The position numbers and the translations under genes were made by a program. From Jilunia laotingensis (lineage in GTDB: Bacteria > Bacteroidota > Bacteroidia > Bacteroidales > Bacteroidaceae), in assembly GCF_014385165.1 (NCBI RefSeq), contig NZ_JACRTF010000001.1, forward strand, positions 3,968,001 to 4,032,000: a stretch of 64,000 nucleotides of DNA. The letters run 5' to 3'. The notes under the pieces are model-generated. The model was not told the origin of the DNA, did no database searches, and saw only the letters and a list, made by a program, of their open reading frames with translations. Position 1 is the stretch's first letter. Each line of letters opens with the position of its first letter. Positions 38,461-47,093 of this stretch are shown piece after piece.

Positions 38461-39549
38461 TTATCTTTTTACTAATCCGATCTTTACATTCAGCTTAAAA
38501 TAATAAGTCCCGTTTTCCTTTTCAAGAAAACCGTATTTGTCCTTATCTACCGAACCTTTTTCCAATCGCGTATTAAAGAATAGAAAATCTTCAAAAGTCT
38601 TCTTCTCCGATTTGTGATAACACAGTACGTCACCATTTCCATCAACTAGCAAAAGACCTTCGACAGCAGAATCCGTACCGTTATAAATCTTTGCCGGACG
38701 CATACCCAGTGCCAATGCCAAGAGAAACTGTTTTATTTTAAATTCATAGAATCCATGTTTATTGATCAGTTCCTCTTTAATCTTCAAGGGATTACTCTGC
38801 TTAATAGTTTCCGCCAGCTCACTGATTCGTGTAATGCCATCAAGATGCATGATCCGCACCATCTCCGCCAACATACGGGGGAAATGCAGATCGATCATCA
38901 ACAAATTACAGCGAAACACGCGATCAGCAACGTCAGAATACTTAAGACTGCCACCCAACCGTTCTATCATCATCATGCGTTCGGCTACTTCATTTGGTGA
39001 CTCAGGCAAAGCATTGATTTTATTCACTGTAGGTACGGCAAACTTTATACCCGTCTGTTCCAGTTTCAGATTAGCTGTACGACCGCCATCCAATAAGGGA
39101 TTCATTATACTGAGGCGCGAACGGACATTGAATCCGGTCAACGGAGCCTCTGGATGCCAAAATGCTACTGAAAAGTCCGTACGGTCATCTGTCTTAGCTT
39201 CGAGGTCGAAGATAGCAGCTTCATCTAAAAACTCCTCTACTCCATCGGGAGAGACGACATCATCGACAGAAGACGACTTAACGGCTTGAAGAATCAGCCC
39301 GGCAACCGTATGGAAATCTTCACGGGGAACACGCTTATCCATGTTTTCGCCTACAATATGGATATCATCTTTTTCGATATAATAACGACGTGTGCCATCA
39401 TGCTCTTCACGCTGTACCATGGCTACAGGCCATTGGTTAGCATCATTCTTTTTCGTTTGCGAAGTCCCCAACGAGACCTTTCCATCCGCCAGCAGACGGA
39501 AGAAAGCATATAGTTCGCTCCATTCTCTTTTTGTTGCTTCAAATGCCAT
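38461..39549 (-). CDS. HpaII-family type II restriction endonuclease (probable)
   Basis: 362 residues, close to the length of HpaII (about 358). The start TKREWSELYAFFRLLADGKV, the central TDFSVAFWHPEAPLTGFNVRS and the C-terminal LALALGMRPAKIYNGTD resemble the HpaII-type endonuclease family, which cuts CCGG. I rely on recognition, not on a computed match. No DNA methyltransferase gene lies anywhere in the window, and its neighbours are a nitroreductase and a peptidase, so it is either a solo nuclease with protection encoded elsewhere or a domesticated member. Confidence 0.6.
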   Translation of the reverse strand: MAFEATKREWSELYAFFRLLADGKVSLGTSQTKKNDANQWPVAMVQREEHDGTRRYYIEKDDIHIVGENMDKRVPREDFHTVAGLILQAVKSSSVDDVVSPDGVEEFLDEAAIFDLEAKTDDRTDFSVAFWHPEAPLTGFNVRSRLSIMNPLLDGGRTANLKLEQTGIKFAVPTVNKINALPESPNEVAERMMMIERLGGSLKYSDVADRVFRCNLLMIDLHFPRMLAEMVRIMHLDGITRISELAETIKQSNPLKIKEELINKHGFYEFKIKQFLLALALGMRPAKIYNGTDSAVEGLLLVDGNGDVLCYHKSEKKTFEDFLFFNTRLEKGSVDKDKYGFLEKENGTYYFKLNVKIGLVKR

Positions 39550-39561
39550 ATATGTGTTATT

Positions 39562-40341
39562 TTATAAACTGCAAGTAGTTATTCCAGGAACTGCTATCCA
39601 TGGGATGCGTGGTCGATGTATTTCCATGGCTTCGGCAATTGAAGGCAATTTCCCAGCACGGGCAATAGCCACAGGAACCCGGGGAGTGATGACAATGTAC
39701 CGTCCTGTCCAACATGCATCAAACCAAGCAGGATTACCCGGTTGCTTCTTAATAGGAAAACGTAGATTCTCCCCCTTCTCACGCATCATCGCAGAACGAC
39801 CGGGATCGTTAATCCATACATATTTATCATCGATGCCCCGTAGAACGATCCAATGACGATGGCTACCCGGCTGCAATATTCCGCGGGTAGAACCACGATG
39901 ACTGATATTTATCAATACAGGAATTCCCTCATCGATATATTTTCGTAATGCCCGGTAGTCCTTGTCCATAAAATGCTCAGCACTTTCCATATGCTCATAA
40001 TAACGTGCCAATGAATCTATTTCAAAGGCGTAATAACCTCCCTGAGCTATAGTAGTCCTCCGTTTAAAGGGTGCGCGTTTCTTCAAAAAGTAATTCTTCT
40101 GATATTCCACAAGCTTGGCTTCTGCTTCCGAATCCGTACGGCAACTGTCGGCCGTCATCCCTTTGAAATAATCGAATACCATCAAAGATGAAGCTAAAGA
40201 GCAATGGGAATAGGGACATCCACTGATTTTCTGCGAATACCAAGGCAAAGGAATATCATTGGGAGCCAACTGTTGTGCATACATGGTTGTCCCAGAAAAA
40301 ACAAGTAACATCAAACAAAAATAAAATATCTTCTTACTCAT
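39562..40341 (-). CDS. Secreted C39-like cysteine peptidase domain protein
   Basis: 259 residues from MSKKIFYFCLMLLVFSGTTM (signal peptide, cut near 23); starts at 40353 or 40413 are possible but less likely. Papain-like C39-2 pattern: Cys in YSQKISGCPYSHCSLASSLM, His in GSHRHWIVLRGIDDKY, Asp in VWINDPG. Substrate unknown; it lies 12 nt ahead of the HpaII-like gene in the same direction. Confidence 0.82.
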   Translation of the reverse strand: MSKKIFYFCLMLLVFSGTTMYAQQLAPNDIPLPWYSQKISGCPYSHCSLASSLMVFDYFKGMTADSCRTDSEAEAKLVEYQKNYFLKKRAPFKRRTTIAQGGYYAFEIDSLARYYEHMESAEHFMDKDYRALRKYIDEGIPVLINISHRGSTRGILQPGSHRHWIVLRGIDDKYVWINDPGRSAMMREKGENLRFPIKKQPGNPAWFDACWTGRYIVITPRVPVAIARAGKLPSIAEAMEIHRPRIPWIAVPGITTCSL

Positions 40342-40359
40342 GATCTGTTTCATTGTGCG

Positions 40360-40367
40360 CAAAGATA
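40360..40367 (-). promoter_or_regulatory. -7 box upstream of the C39-like peptidase gene
   Basis: TATCTTTG on the minus strand, 6 nt before the ATG at 40353 and 18 nt before the preferred ATG at 40341. Confidence 0.6.
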
Positions 40368-40459
40368 AGTAAAACCAATAAAACAAACGTCGAGCGCAAA
40401 AAACTATTTCCAATTCTCAATGTTATATAAGTATAGTTAACTTACTAAATAATAGAATT

Positions 40460-40663
40460 ATGGATAATAAAGAAAATCTGATCAGCATCAAAGAAGTCCC
40501 GGGTGGTCCTTACATTATAAAGGGAGAATTCAAAATAACCACAAAAGACGGGCTGGAGACTATATTGCAAGGTACAAACGCTTTATGCCGTTGCGGGCAT
40601 TCGAAGAACAAACCCTTCTGCGACGGGACACATGGAAAGATACATTTTGAAAAAGAAGAATAG
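40460..40663 (+). CDS. CDGSH-type iron-sulfur protein
   Basis: 67 residues with a complete mitoNEET-like motif CRCGHSKNKPFCDGTH near 46-61, which binds [2Fe-2S] through three Cys and one His. The N-terminal part is a short beta segment (GGPYIIKGEFKITTKDG). Such small proteins carry redox or cluster-transfer roles in the cytoplasm. It is alone, just upstream of the insertion sequence. Confidence 0.92.
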   Translation: MDNKENLISIKEVPGGPYIIKGEFKITTKDGLETILQGTNALCRCGHSKNKPFCDGTHGKIHFEKEE

Positions 40664-40732
40664 GCTTCACAAATATATTCCATAGGTTCAATGCGTGTAT
40701 ATTGTGTAGAGACTACCTAACAGTAATACACG

Positions 40733-40738
40733 CATTTA
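40733..40738 (+). repeat. Target site duplication of the insertion sequence, left copy (CATTTA)
   Basis: CATTTA immediately left of the first inverted repeat, matched by CATTTA at 42419-42424 immediately right of the element. Confidence 0.85.
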
Positions 40739-40765
40739 GGGATATTCAGTAAATCCTATAAAATT

Positions 40766-40812
40766 AGCCAACTAATTCATACTAAAAGTATTGCGAATTA
40801 GTTGGCTTTTTT
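40766..40812 (+). terminator. Terminator inside the left end of the insertion sequence
   Basis: 13-bp perfect stem (40766-40778 with 40795-40807), 16-nt loop and a T6 run. It would stop transcripts entering the element from the left. Confidence 0.88.
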
Positions 40813-40880
40813 GTATCTTTAGGTATTCCCCCTAAAATACGGTTTGCCGGCCAAAACGGGGGAAATATCCACACTAAGAT

Positions 40881-42239
40881 ATGGCGAAGATACAAAATAT
40901 TTCAGAAATTCACCCTACTTTAGGGTTTCCAGAATTCGATATTCTGGAAAAATATCGTAAGAGTTTTCATGCGAGTGAACTTGGCAGTCTTCATTCCGTG
41001 TTTCCGTTCGAGAGTATAGCCAAAGAGACAGGCCTTTCACAATCCCGCTTGGGTCGCAGGAACTGTTTCAGTCCTTCCGCGAAGATAGCCCTTATGGTAC
41101 TGAAGGCTTATACCGGATTCTCTGACAGGCTGCTGGTAGAACATCTTAACGGAAACATACACTATCAGTTGTTCTGTGGTATCATGATAGACCCGTCCTG
41201 CCCCATAACCAACTACAAGATAATCAGCGCTATCCGTAATGAGGTTGCATCCCGTCTTGACATCGACTCCCTTCAGAAGATTCTTGCCTCACACTGGAAG
41301 CCTTATCTTGAGAACCTTCACGTGTGTATGGCCGATGCCACATGCTATGAAAGTCATATGCGTTTTCCTACGGACATGAAGCTCCTTTGGGAAAGCATCG
41401 AATGGCTCTACCGGCATGTCTGCATGCATTGTGGGAAACTCGGCATAAGGCGTCCCCGTAACAAATACACAGATGTTGCAGCATCCTATCTGTCCTATTG
41501 TAAGAAAAGAAAGAGGAAGGCTTCGAGGACAAGAATGCTGAAGCGTCGCATGATCAGACTCCTGGAAAAACTCATCATGCAACGGGATGACATTCACAGA
41601 GAACACGGCTCTTTACTCAAATATACACAGGATTATCAGAAACGGCTTTCCATAATCAGCAAGGTCCTTGTACAGGAAAAGAAACTCTTTGAAGGCAGGA
41701 AGGTCAGTGACCGTATTGTCAGTATTGACCGTCATTACGTACACCCTATCGTAAGAGGTAAGGAAGTAAAATCTGTAGAGTTCGGTGCAAAGGTTAATAA
41801 CATACAGATAGATGGAATCTCATTCATCGAACACGTCTCTTTCAAGGCATTCAATGAGGGTATACGTCTGAAGGATTGTATCCATATGCATCAGAAACTG
41901 ATGAATGTGAGGGTCAGATGTGTGGCCGCCGATTCCATATACGCCAATAATGCCAACAGGAAGTTCTGTACAAAATATGGGATATCAACCTCCTTTGTAC
42001 GCAAGGGAAGAGCTGCAAAGGACGAGGCGGTGAGGAAGGCTCTCAGGAGTGAACTCTCGAGGGAAAGAGCCACCAGGCTTGAAGGCAGTTTCGGTACGCA
42101 AAAACAGCATTATTCGCTATCGAAAATCAAAGCACGGAACAGGAAAACAGAAATCCTGTGGATTTTCTTTGGGATACATACGGCAAACGCAATATTGATG
42201 ATTGATAAAATCAAAAACGGACAGAAGAAAGCTGCATAG
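40881..42239 (+). CDS. DDE transposase (IS1182/IS5 type)
   Basis: 452 residues. N-terminal DUF772-like domain, SPSAKIALMVLKAYTGFSDR then LLVEHLNGNIHYQLFCG (about 60-130). The DDE triad is likely Asp in CMADATCYESH (about 152), Asp in CVAADSIYANNANRKF (about 351) and Glu in RLEGSFGTQKQHY (about 400). A basic, helical insert (KKRKRKASRTRMLKRR) lies between the first two. The reading frame is undamaged. A near-consensus -7 (TATCTTTA) lies at 40814-40821, just behind the internal terminator. Confidence 0.9.
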   Translation: MAKIQNISEIHPTLGFPEFDILEKYRKSFHASELGSLHSVFPFESIAKETGLSQSRLGRRNCFSPSAKIALMVLKAYTGFSDRLLVEHLNGNIHYQLFCGIMIDPSCPITNYKIISAIRNEVASRLDIDSLQKILASHWKPYLENLHVCMADATCYESHMRFPTDMKLLWESIEWLYRHVCMHCGKLGIRRPRNKYTDVAASYLSYCKKRKRKASRTRMLKRRMIRLLEKLIMQRDDIHREHGSLLKYTQDYQKRLSIISKVLVQEKKLFEGRKVSDRIVSIDRHYVHPIVRGKEVKSVEFGAKVNNIQIDGISFIEHVSFKAFNEGIRLKDCIHMHQKLMNVRVRCVAADSIYANNANRKFCTKYGISTSFVRKGRAAKDEAVRKALRSELSRERATRLEGSFGTQKQHYSLSKIKARNRKTEILWIFFGIHTANAILMIDKIKNGQKKAA

Positions 42240-42418
42240 CATAAGTATAAAGAATCTATTAGAAGAAGTCTCAGGCTTCTTCCGGAACATCATGCCCAAA
42301 AGGAGAAGATTTTAGGTCAGAGAGAAAAAATAGATAATAAAAATGGCATATGAGATGATATGAACAAAGCATCTTCATAGGCCATTTTATGTTTTTAAAG
42401 ACATTTACTGAATGTCCC

Positions 42419-42424
42419 CATTTA
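42419..42424 (+). repeat. Target site duplication of the insertion sequence, right copy (CATTTA)
   Basis: Matches 40733-40738 exactly. Confidence 0.85.
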
Positions 42425-42471
42425 TTTTTAAAGCACAGACTTATTATTTTTTCGAATGAGTGTTTCTCCGG

Positions 42472-43083
42472 CTACTCATTTTCACGGTCATCCACGATTC
42501 GGGCAGTTTCGACTTTTTCAAGCCGCGCACGCAAACGAGGCATCATGGATTGACGGATACGGAGTGTCATACAGCAATCCATGTCATAAGATTGGCTCAG
42601 TATCTCAGGCTCCTCCTCTTTTACAATACGCATAACGTCATTCATAAATGGATATTCAAAAAGCACGGTCACTTCCTCATCCACCGTTTTCTCTATAATC
42701 GTAGCTGCAACGATTGCTTCAGAGGCAGCAGCTCTGTAGGCTACAATCAATCCGCTTGTACCTAATTTGATTCCCCCAAAATAACGAATTACAACAATAA
42801 GTATGTCGGTCAACTCGTTAGAATTGATTTGCCCGAGGATCGGTTTACCAGCTGTACCGGAAGGCTCTCCGTTATCATTGGCACGAAAATCTTTCCGTTC
42901 ATGCCCTAACATATATGCATAACAAACATGACGGGCATCATAATATTTCTTCTGATAAATTTCAAGATATGCTTTGATTTCTTCATGGGTGCGAACAGGC
43001 ACTGCGATAGCAATAAACTTGCTTCGCTTTTCAGTATAGATACCTTCGGAAGGTTCAGCGATTGTTTTGTAAGTATCTTCCAT
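42472..43083 (-). CDS. YigZ/IMPACT family protein
   Basis: 203 residues from MEDTYKTIAEPSEGIYTEKR at 43083; a frame from 43101 would begin inside the -7 box and is less likely. Family features: KRSKFIAIAVPVRTHEE, DARHVCYAYMLG, NDNGEPSGTAGKPIL near 80, and VVIRYFGGIKLGTSGLIVAY near 103. The family (UPF0029 N-terminal domain) is linked to translation control in eukaryotes; the bacterial role is unclear. Confidence 0.93.
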   Translation of the reverse strand: MEDTYKTIAEPSEGIYTEKRSKFIAIAVPVRTHEEIKAYLEIYQKKYYDARHVCYAYMLGHERKDFRANDNGEPSGTAGKPILGQINSNELTDILIVVIRYFGGIKLGTSGLIVAYRAAASEAIVAATIIEKTVDEEVTVLFEYPFMNDVMRIVKEEEPEILSQSYDMDCCMTLRIRQSMMPRLRARLEKVETARIVDDRENE

Positions 43084-43088
43084 GTGTG

Positions 43089-43096
43089 CAAAGATA
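43089..43096 (-). promoter_or_regulatory. -7 box immediately upstream of the YigZ gene
   Basis: TATCTTTG on the minus strand with only 5 nt to the ATG at 43083, predicting a leaderless or nearly leaderless transcript. Confidence 0.6.
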
Positions 43097-43188
43097 CTCA
43101 TTTAATATAAAATAAAAAATAGGCTGTACATACCTTATATTTTGATATAAGAAGATGTACAACCTATCTGTAATTTCTATCTTTCTAA

Positions 43189-44436
43189 TTAATCCAATTT
43201 ATGAATTATAATTCCAGAACGAAGTTTAGGCTCGAACCATGTAGTTTTAGGAGGCATAATATTACCTGTATCAGCAATATCCATCAACTGTTTCATTGAA
43301 ACAGGATAGAGTGCCAATGCCACTTTCATTTCACCACTGTCCACACGTTTGCTTAATTCTCCTAATCCGCGGATACCACCCACAAAATCGATTCGCTTAT
43401 CAGAACGAAGGTCTTTTATACCCAATATTTCATCCAAAATCAAATTGGAAGAGATGGTTACGTCCAATACCCCGATCGGATCGTTATCGTTGTAAGTACC
43501 CGCTTTGGCAGTGAGGCTATACCACTTGCCATCCAGATAAAGAGCAAAGTTATGCAATGCATTCGGCTTATAGATTTCCGTTCCCTTTTCCTCTACAATA
43601 AAATTCTTTTCAAGAGCGGCAAGGAATTGAGCTGGAGTCAATCCATTCAAGTCTTTAACTACGCGGTTATAATCAATAATCGTAAGTTGGTTTGCCGGGA
43701 AGCATACAGCCATAAAATAGTTATATTCCTCATCCCCCTTATGGTTCGGATTCTGTTTTGCTTTTTCGGCACCTACCAAAGCAGCTGCAGCAGAACGATG
43801 GTGCCCATCAGCAATATACAAAGCAGGCATTTTGGCAAATTCTGCTGTGATGGCAGCAATATCTTCAGCTTGATCTATCACCCAGAAAGTATGTCCAAAT
43901 CCATCCCCGGGCGCAATAAAGTCATAAACAGGTTTTTGTGCAGTATATTTCCGAACAATCGCGTCAAGAGCATCATTGTCCGGATAAGCAAAGAATACCG
44001 GTTCGATATTCGCATTGTTCACACGAACATGTTTCATACGGTCTTCCTCCTTATCACGACGGGTCAGTTCATGCTTTTTGATGACACCATTCATATAATC
44101 GGGGACATATGCTCCTACTACCAAACCATATTGAGTTTTCCCGTTCATTGTCTGGGCATAAATGTAATAGTTTTCCTTGCCATCTTGCACCAGCCAACCT
44201 TCATCTTGAAATTTCTGAAAATTTTCGGCAGCCTTCTCATAAACACGGGCATCGTGTTCATCTGTACCCACCGGAAAATCAATTTCAGGTTTTATAATAT
44301 GATAAAGTGATTTTTCATTTCCCGTTGCTTCCGCACGAGCTTCTTCAGAATTCAGCACATCATAAGGACGTGACGCTACTTGTTCTACCAGATTCTGCGG
44401 AGGACGTATACCTTTAAAAGGTTTAATAACAGCCAT
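43189..44436 (-). CDS. DUF1015 protein linked to serine biosynthesis genes
   Basis: 415 residues, full-length DUF1015: VIKPFKGIRPPQNLVEQVAS.RPYDVL at the start, GVIKKHELTRRDKEEDRMKHV near 115, ALYIADGHHRSAAA near 210, and GIRGLGELSKRVDSGEM near 365. The enzymatic role is not established to my knowledge. It follows serA by 29 nt, which itself follows serC, so a part in serine or phosphoserine metabolism is a reasonable inference. Confidence 0.88.
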   Translation of the reverse strand: MAVIKPFKGIRPPQNLVEQVASRPYDVLNSEEARAEATGNEKSLYHIIKPEIDFPVGTDEHDARVYEKAAENFQKFQDEGWLVQDGKENYYIYAQTMNGKTQYGLVVGAYVPDYMNGVIKKHELTRRDKEEDRMKHVRVNNANIEPVFFAYPDNDALDAIVRKYTAQKPVYDFIAPGDGFGHTFWVIDQAEDIAAITAEFAKMPALYIADGHHRSAAAALVGAEKAKQNPNHKGDEEYNYFMAVCFPANQLTIIDYNRVVKDLNGLTPAQFLAALEKNFIVEEKGTEIYKPNALHNFALYLDGKWYSLTAKAGTYNDNDPIGVLDVTISSNLILDEILGIKDLRSDKRIDFVGGIRGLGELSKRVDSGEMKVALALYPVSMKQLMDIADTGNIMPPKTTWFEPKLRSGIIIHKLD

Positions 44437-44465
44437 AATAAGGTTTATATTTAATATTATAAAGA

Positions 44466-45389
44466 TTATTTCTTATTGACACGGAATTTCTCACAACCGT
44501 CTTTAAGGAATCCAACGATTTGTGCTGCTGCAGCGATCCCTGCATTAATGTTTGCTTCCGCAGTCTGTGCCCCCATCTTTTTCGGGGTTGAGAAATAGCG
44601 TCCGGCAAACAGTTCTGCAAACTTAGCATTGGCAGCAGGCATGATATCGGTGATATATTTGAAATCAGGACGATCTTCCATCAATTTGATCAATTCATCT
44701 TCATTGATCACTTCCTTGCGTGCAGTATTCAGCAAGATTGCACCTTTCGGCATGTCTTTCAGCAATGCATAATTGATTGAATTCTTCGTTTCGGCCGTAG
44801 CAGGAATGTGAAGAGATACGATATTACATGTTTTGTATAGTTCTTCAGCAGAGCCGACAGCCTTTACACCGTCTTTTTCGATGACTTCTTTCGGGCAAAA
44901 AGCATCATAAGCATAAATTTCCATACCAAAACCTTTGGCGACACGTGCAACATTGCGTCCTACGTTACCATAAGCATGTATACCTAATTTCTTACCCATA
45001 AGTTCCGTTCCGGAAGTTCCGTTATAGAAATTACGAACAGCATACACCAACAAACCTAAAGCAAGTTCGGCAACTGCATTGGAGTTCTGTCCAGGAGTAT
45101 TCATCACGCAAACGCCATGAGCCGTAGCGGCATCCAGATCGACATTATCATAACCGGCACCGGCACGAACGACAATCTTCAGTTCCTTAGCAGCATCGAG
45201 TACTTCCGCATCAATAATATCACTACGAATAATTATGGCATTAGCATCTTTAACTGCTTCGAGCAACTGTGCTTTATCTGTATATTTTTCAAGTAAAGCA
45301 AGCTCATATCCGGCTGCTTCGATCTCTTTACGGATTCCGTCTACTGCAACTTTTGCAAACGGTTTTTCTGTAGCTACTAGTACTTTCAT
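44466..45389 (-). CDS. serA: D-3-phosphoglycerate dehydrogenase, short Lys-type
   Basis: 307 residues, the short form without a C-terminal regulatory domain. NAD site HAYGNVGRNVARVAKG near 150, catalytic Arg in LNTARKEVINEDEL near 235. The usual catalytic His of the TPHxG motif is replaced: here STPKKMGAQTAEAN near 280, with Lys. A Lys-type class of short PGDH is known (for example in Entamoeba), so this is probably a working variant. First step from 3-phosphoglycerate to serine, next to serC. Confidence 0.93.
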   Translation of the reverse strand: MKVLVATEKPFAKVAVDGIRKEIEAAGYELALLEKYTDKAQLLEAVKDANAIIIRSDIIDAEVLDAAKELKIVVRAGAGYDNVDLDAATAHGVCVMNTPGQNSNAVAELALGLLVYAVRNFYNGTSGTELMGKKLGIHAYGNVGRNVARVAKGFGMEIYAYDAFCPKEVIEKDGVKAVGSAEELYKTCNIVSLHIPATAETKNSINYALLKDMPKGAILLNTARKEVINEDELIKLMEDRPDFKYITDIMPAANAKFAELFAGRYFSTPKKMGAQTAEANINAGIAAAAQIVGFLKDGCEKFRVNKK

Positions 45390-45501
45390 AAATTCTTTGT
45401 GTTTTTTGAAAAAGAATCACCACAGATTCTACAGGTTTACACAGAGATTCCATATATGGTCAGTATCTGTGGAAACCGGTGCAATCTGTGGCGAATTAAT
45501 A

Positions 45502-46575
45502 TTATTTATGTAACTTCTCAAATTCTTGCATACAATCTACCAATGCCTGTACACTTTCGATCGGCATAGCGTTATAACATGACGCACGGAAACCACCTAC
45601 AGAACGGTGTCCTTTAAGCCCCACCATACCTCTTTCAGTAGCAAATTTCAAGAAATCTGCTTCCAGATCCTTATATTCAGGAGCCATTACAAAGCAGATA
45701 TTCATACGTGAACGATCTTTCTTATCGGTAACTGTACCTACAAACATCTTATTACGATCTATTTCACCATACAGCAGTTCTGCTTTTTCATTAGCACGAC
45801 GATCCATTTCTTTCACACCGCCATTGGCTTTGATCCAACGTAAAGTCAGCATTGCAGCATAGATAGGCACTACCGGAGGAGTATTAAACATTGAACCGCC
45901 ATCGATATGAGTCTGATAATTCAACATTGTAGGAATGTAACGAGATACTTTTCCTAAAGCATCGTTCTTCACGATAACGAAAGTAACACCCGCAGGAGCC
46001 AGATTCTTCTGGGCACCACCGTAAATACAAATATATTTTGAAACATCAATCGGACGAGAGAAAATATCAGATGACATATCACCGATCAATGGCACCGGAG
46101 AAACTGGATCTTCTTTCAACTCAGTACCGTATATTGTGTTATTAGTAGTAATGTGGAAATAATCCGCATCTGTAGGAATAGTATAATCTTTAGGGATATA
46201 TGTATATGTAGCTTCAGCAGAAGAGGCCACCTCAACGACTTCACCAAAAGCTTTGGCTTCTTTCATCGCTTTTTTAGCCCATACACCCGTATTCAGGTAA
46301 GCAGCCTTTTTGTCAAGGAAGTTGTAAGGTACCATGCAGAATTCCAAACTGGCACCACCGCCTAAGAATAATACCGAATAACCTTCAGGGATATTGAGTA
46401 ATTCCTTGAACAATGCTACTGCTTCATCGAGTACAGGTTGAAAGTCCTTAGCTCGATGGCTAATTTCCATCAGTGAGAGACCGGAACCATTGAAATCTAA
46501 AATAGCCTTCGCTGTATCCTCAATCACCTCACGCGGAAGGATGGAAGGTCCTGCATTGAAATTATACTTTTTCAT
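45502..46575 (-). CDS. serC: Phosphoserine aminotransferase
   Basis: 357 residues. Start [39 protein letters not shown] near 70, PLP-Lys in [13 protein letters not shown] near 190, [16 protein letters not shown] near 240, and [19 protein letters not shown] near 325 are all SerC marks. It converts 3-phosphohydroxypyruvate to phosphoserine. serA follows after 112 nt on the same strand, then the DUF1015 gene. Confidence 0.97.
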   Translation of the reverse strand: MKKYNFNAGPSILPREVIEDTAKAILDFNGSGLSLMEISHRAKDFQPVLDEAVALFKELLNIPEGYSVLFLGGGASLEFCMVPYNFLDKKAAYLNTGVWAKKAMKEAKAFGEVVEVASSAEATYTYIPKDYTIPTDADYFHITTNNTIYGTELKEDPVSPVPLIGDMSSDIFSRPIDVSKYICIYGGAQKNLAPAGVTFVIVKNDALGKVSRYIPTMLNYQTHIDGGSMFNTPPVVPIYAAMLTLRWIKANGGVKEMDRRANEKAELLYGEIDRNKMFVGTVTDKKDRSRMNICFVMAPEYKDLEADFLKFATERGMVGLKGHRSVGGFRASCYNAMPIESVQALVDCMQEFEKLHK

Positions 46576-46938
46576 TTGAAGTTTGTTTTTTGATTTAACA
46601 TTTTGTTAGTTTATGTCTTTCGACATGGCGAAATTACGGATTTATTTAATTAAAACAAATCATTTCTAACAAAATTATCGTCCATTATGATATTTCGCTC
46701 GGTTTTTTCCTCATTTTTATTGGTTTATACAGGATATATGCACAAAATTGTCATATATGGATATCAGTAACAAACATTACAAACCAATGAGATAAAATCA
46801 GACATATTTCAATTACAATTCAGAAGTAAAAAGCAAACAAAAAAGAATATTTATTATTTTTATCCATATATACTGTTTTAAAGCATAAAAAAGAGAAGTT
46901 ATTGCCAGTAAAATGGGTTTAGAATAGAAAGAAATAAT
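46576..46938. other. AT-rich region upstream of serC, no gene seen
   Basis: Contains no supported gene. A small palindrome ATGTC-TTTC-GACAT lies at 46614-46627, 40 nt upstream of serC. No consensus -7 box is clear; TAATTTCG on the minus strand near 46630-46637 is a poor match. Confidence 0.5.
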
Positions 46939-47070
46939 ATGGAAAGAGACAATAATGACCTTTTATACGGATATAATAATCAGAATATAGAGATTGATCC
47001 GGTTTCAATAAGAAAGTTATCTGCAAAGATTTGTTTTCGTAAAATAGTCCTCACTACACAGCATACATAG
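46939..47070 (+). CDS. Possible 43-residue small protein
   Basis: ATG at 46939 opens 44 codons to TAG 47068-47070: MERDNNDLLYGYNNQNIEID continuing to a basic tail KLSAKICFRKIV. The stop codon lies in the loop of the hairpin at 47041-47083. Nothing identifies it and it could be a chance frame; no good promoter is visible. Confidence 0.25.
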   Translation: MERDNNDLLYGYNNQNIEIDPVSIRKLSAKICFRKIVLTTQHT

Positions 47071-47083
47071 CAAGGACTATTTT
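47041..47083. terminator. Hairpin terminator after the helicase gene
   Basis: 11-bp perfect stem AAAATAGTCCT (47041-47051) with 47073-47083 and a 21-nt loop; the arm ends give T4 on the minus strand 11 nt after the helicase stop codon. Confidence 0.7.
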
Positions 47084-47093
47084 GAATTTGTAC

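Larger units (their letters stand above)
40739..42418 (+). mobile_element. Complete insertion sequence, IS1182/IS5-like, 1680 bp
   Basis: Ends are GGGATATTCAGTAAAT (40739-40754) and the complement of GGGACATTCAGTAAAT (42403-42418), 15 of 16 matching. A 6-bp duplication CATTTA flanks it. Inside is one intact transposase gene, with a strong terminator before it and hairpins after it (42340-42389). Everything needed for movement appears intact, and the perfect duplication suggests a fairly recent insertion. Family assignment comes from the transposase. Confidence 0.92.

Noticed and set aside
43552..44310. 252-residue plus-strand frame
   Set aside because: Lies wholly within the DUF1015 gene on the other strand; no recognisable domain.
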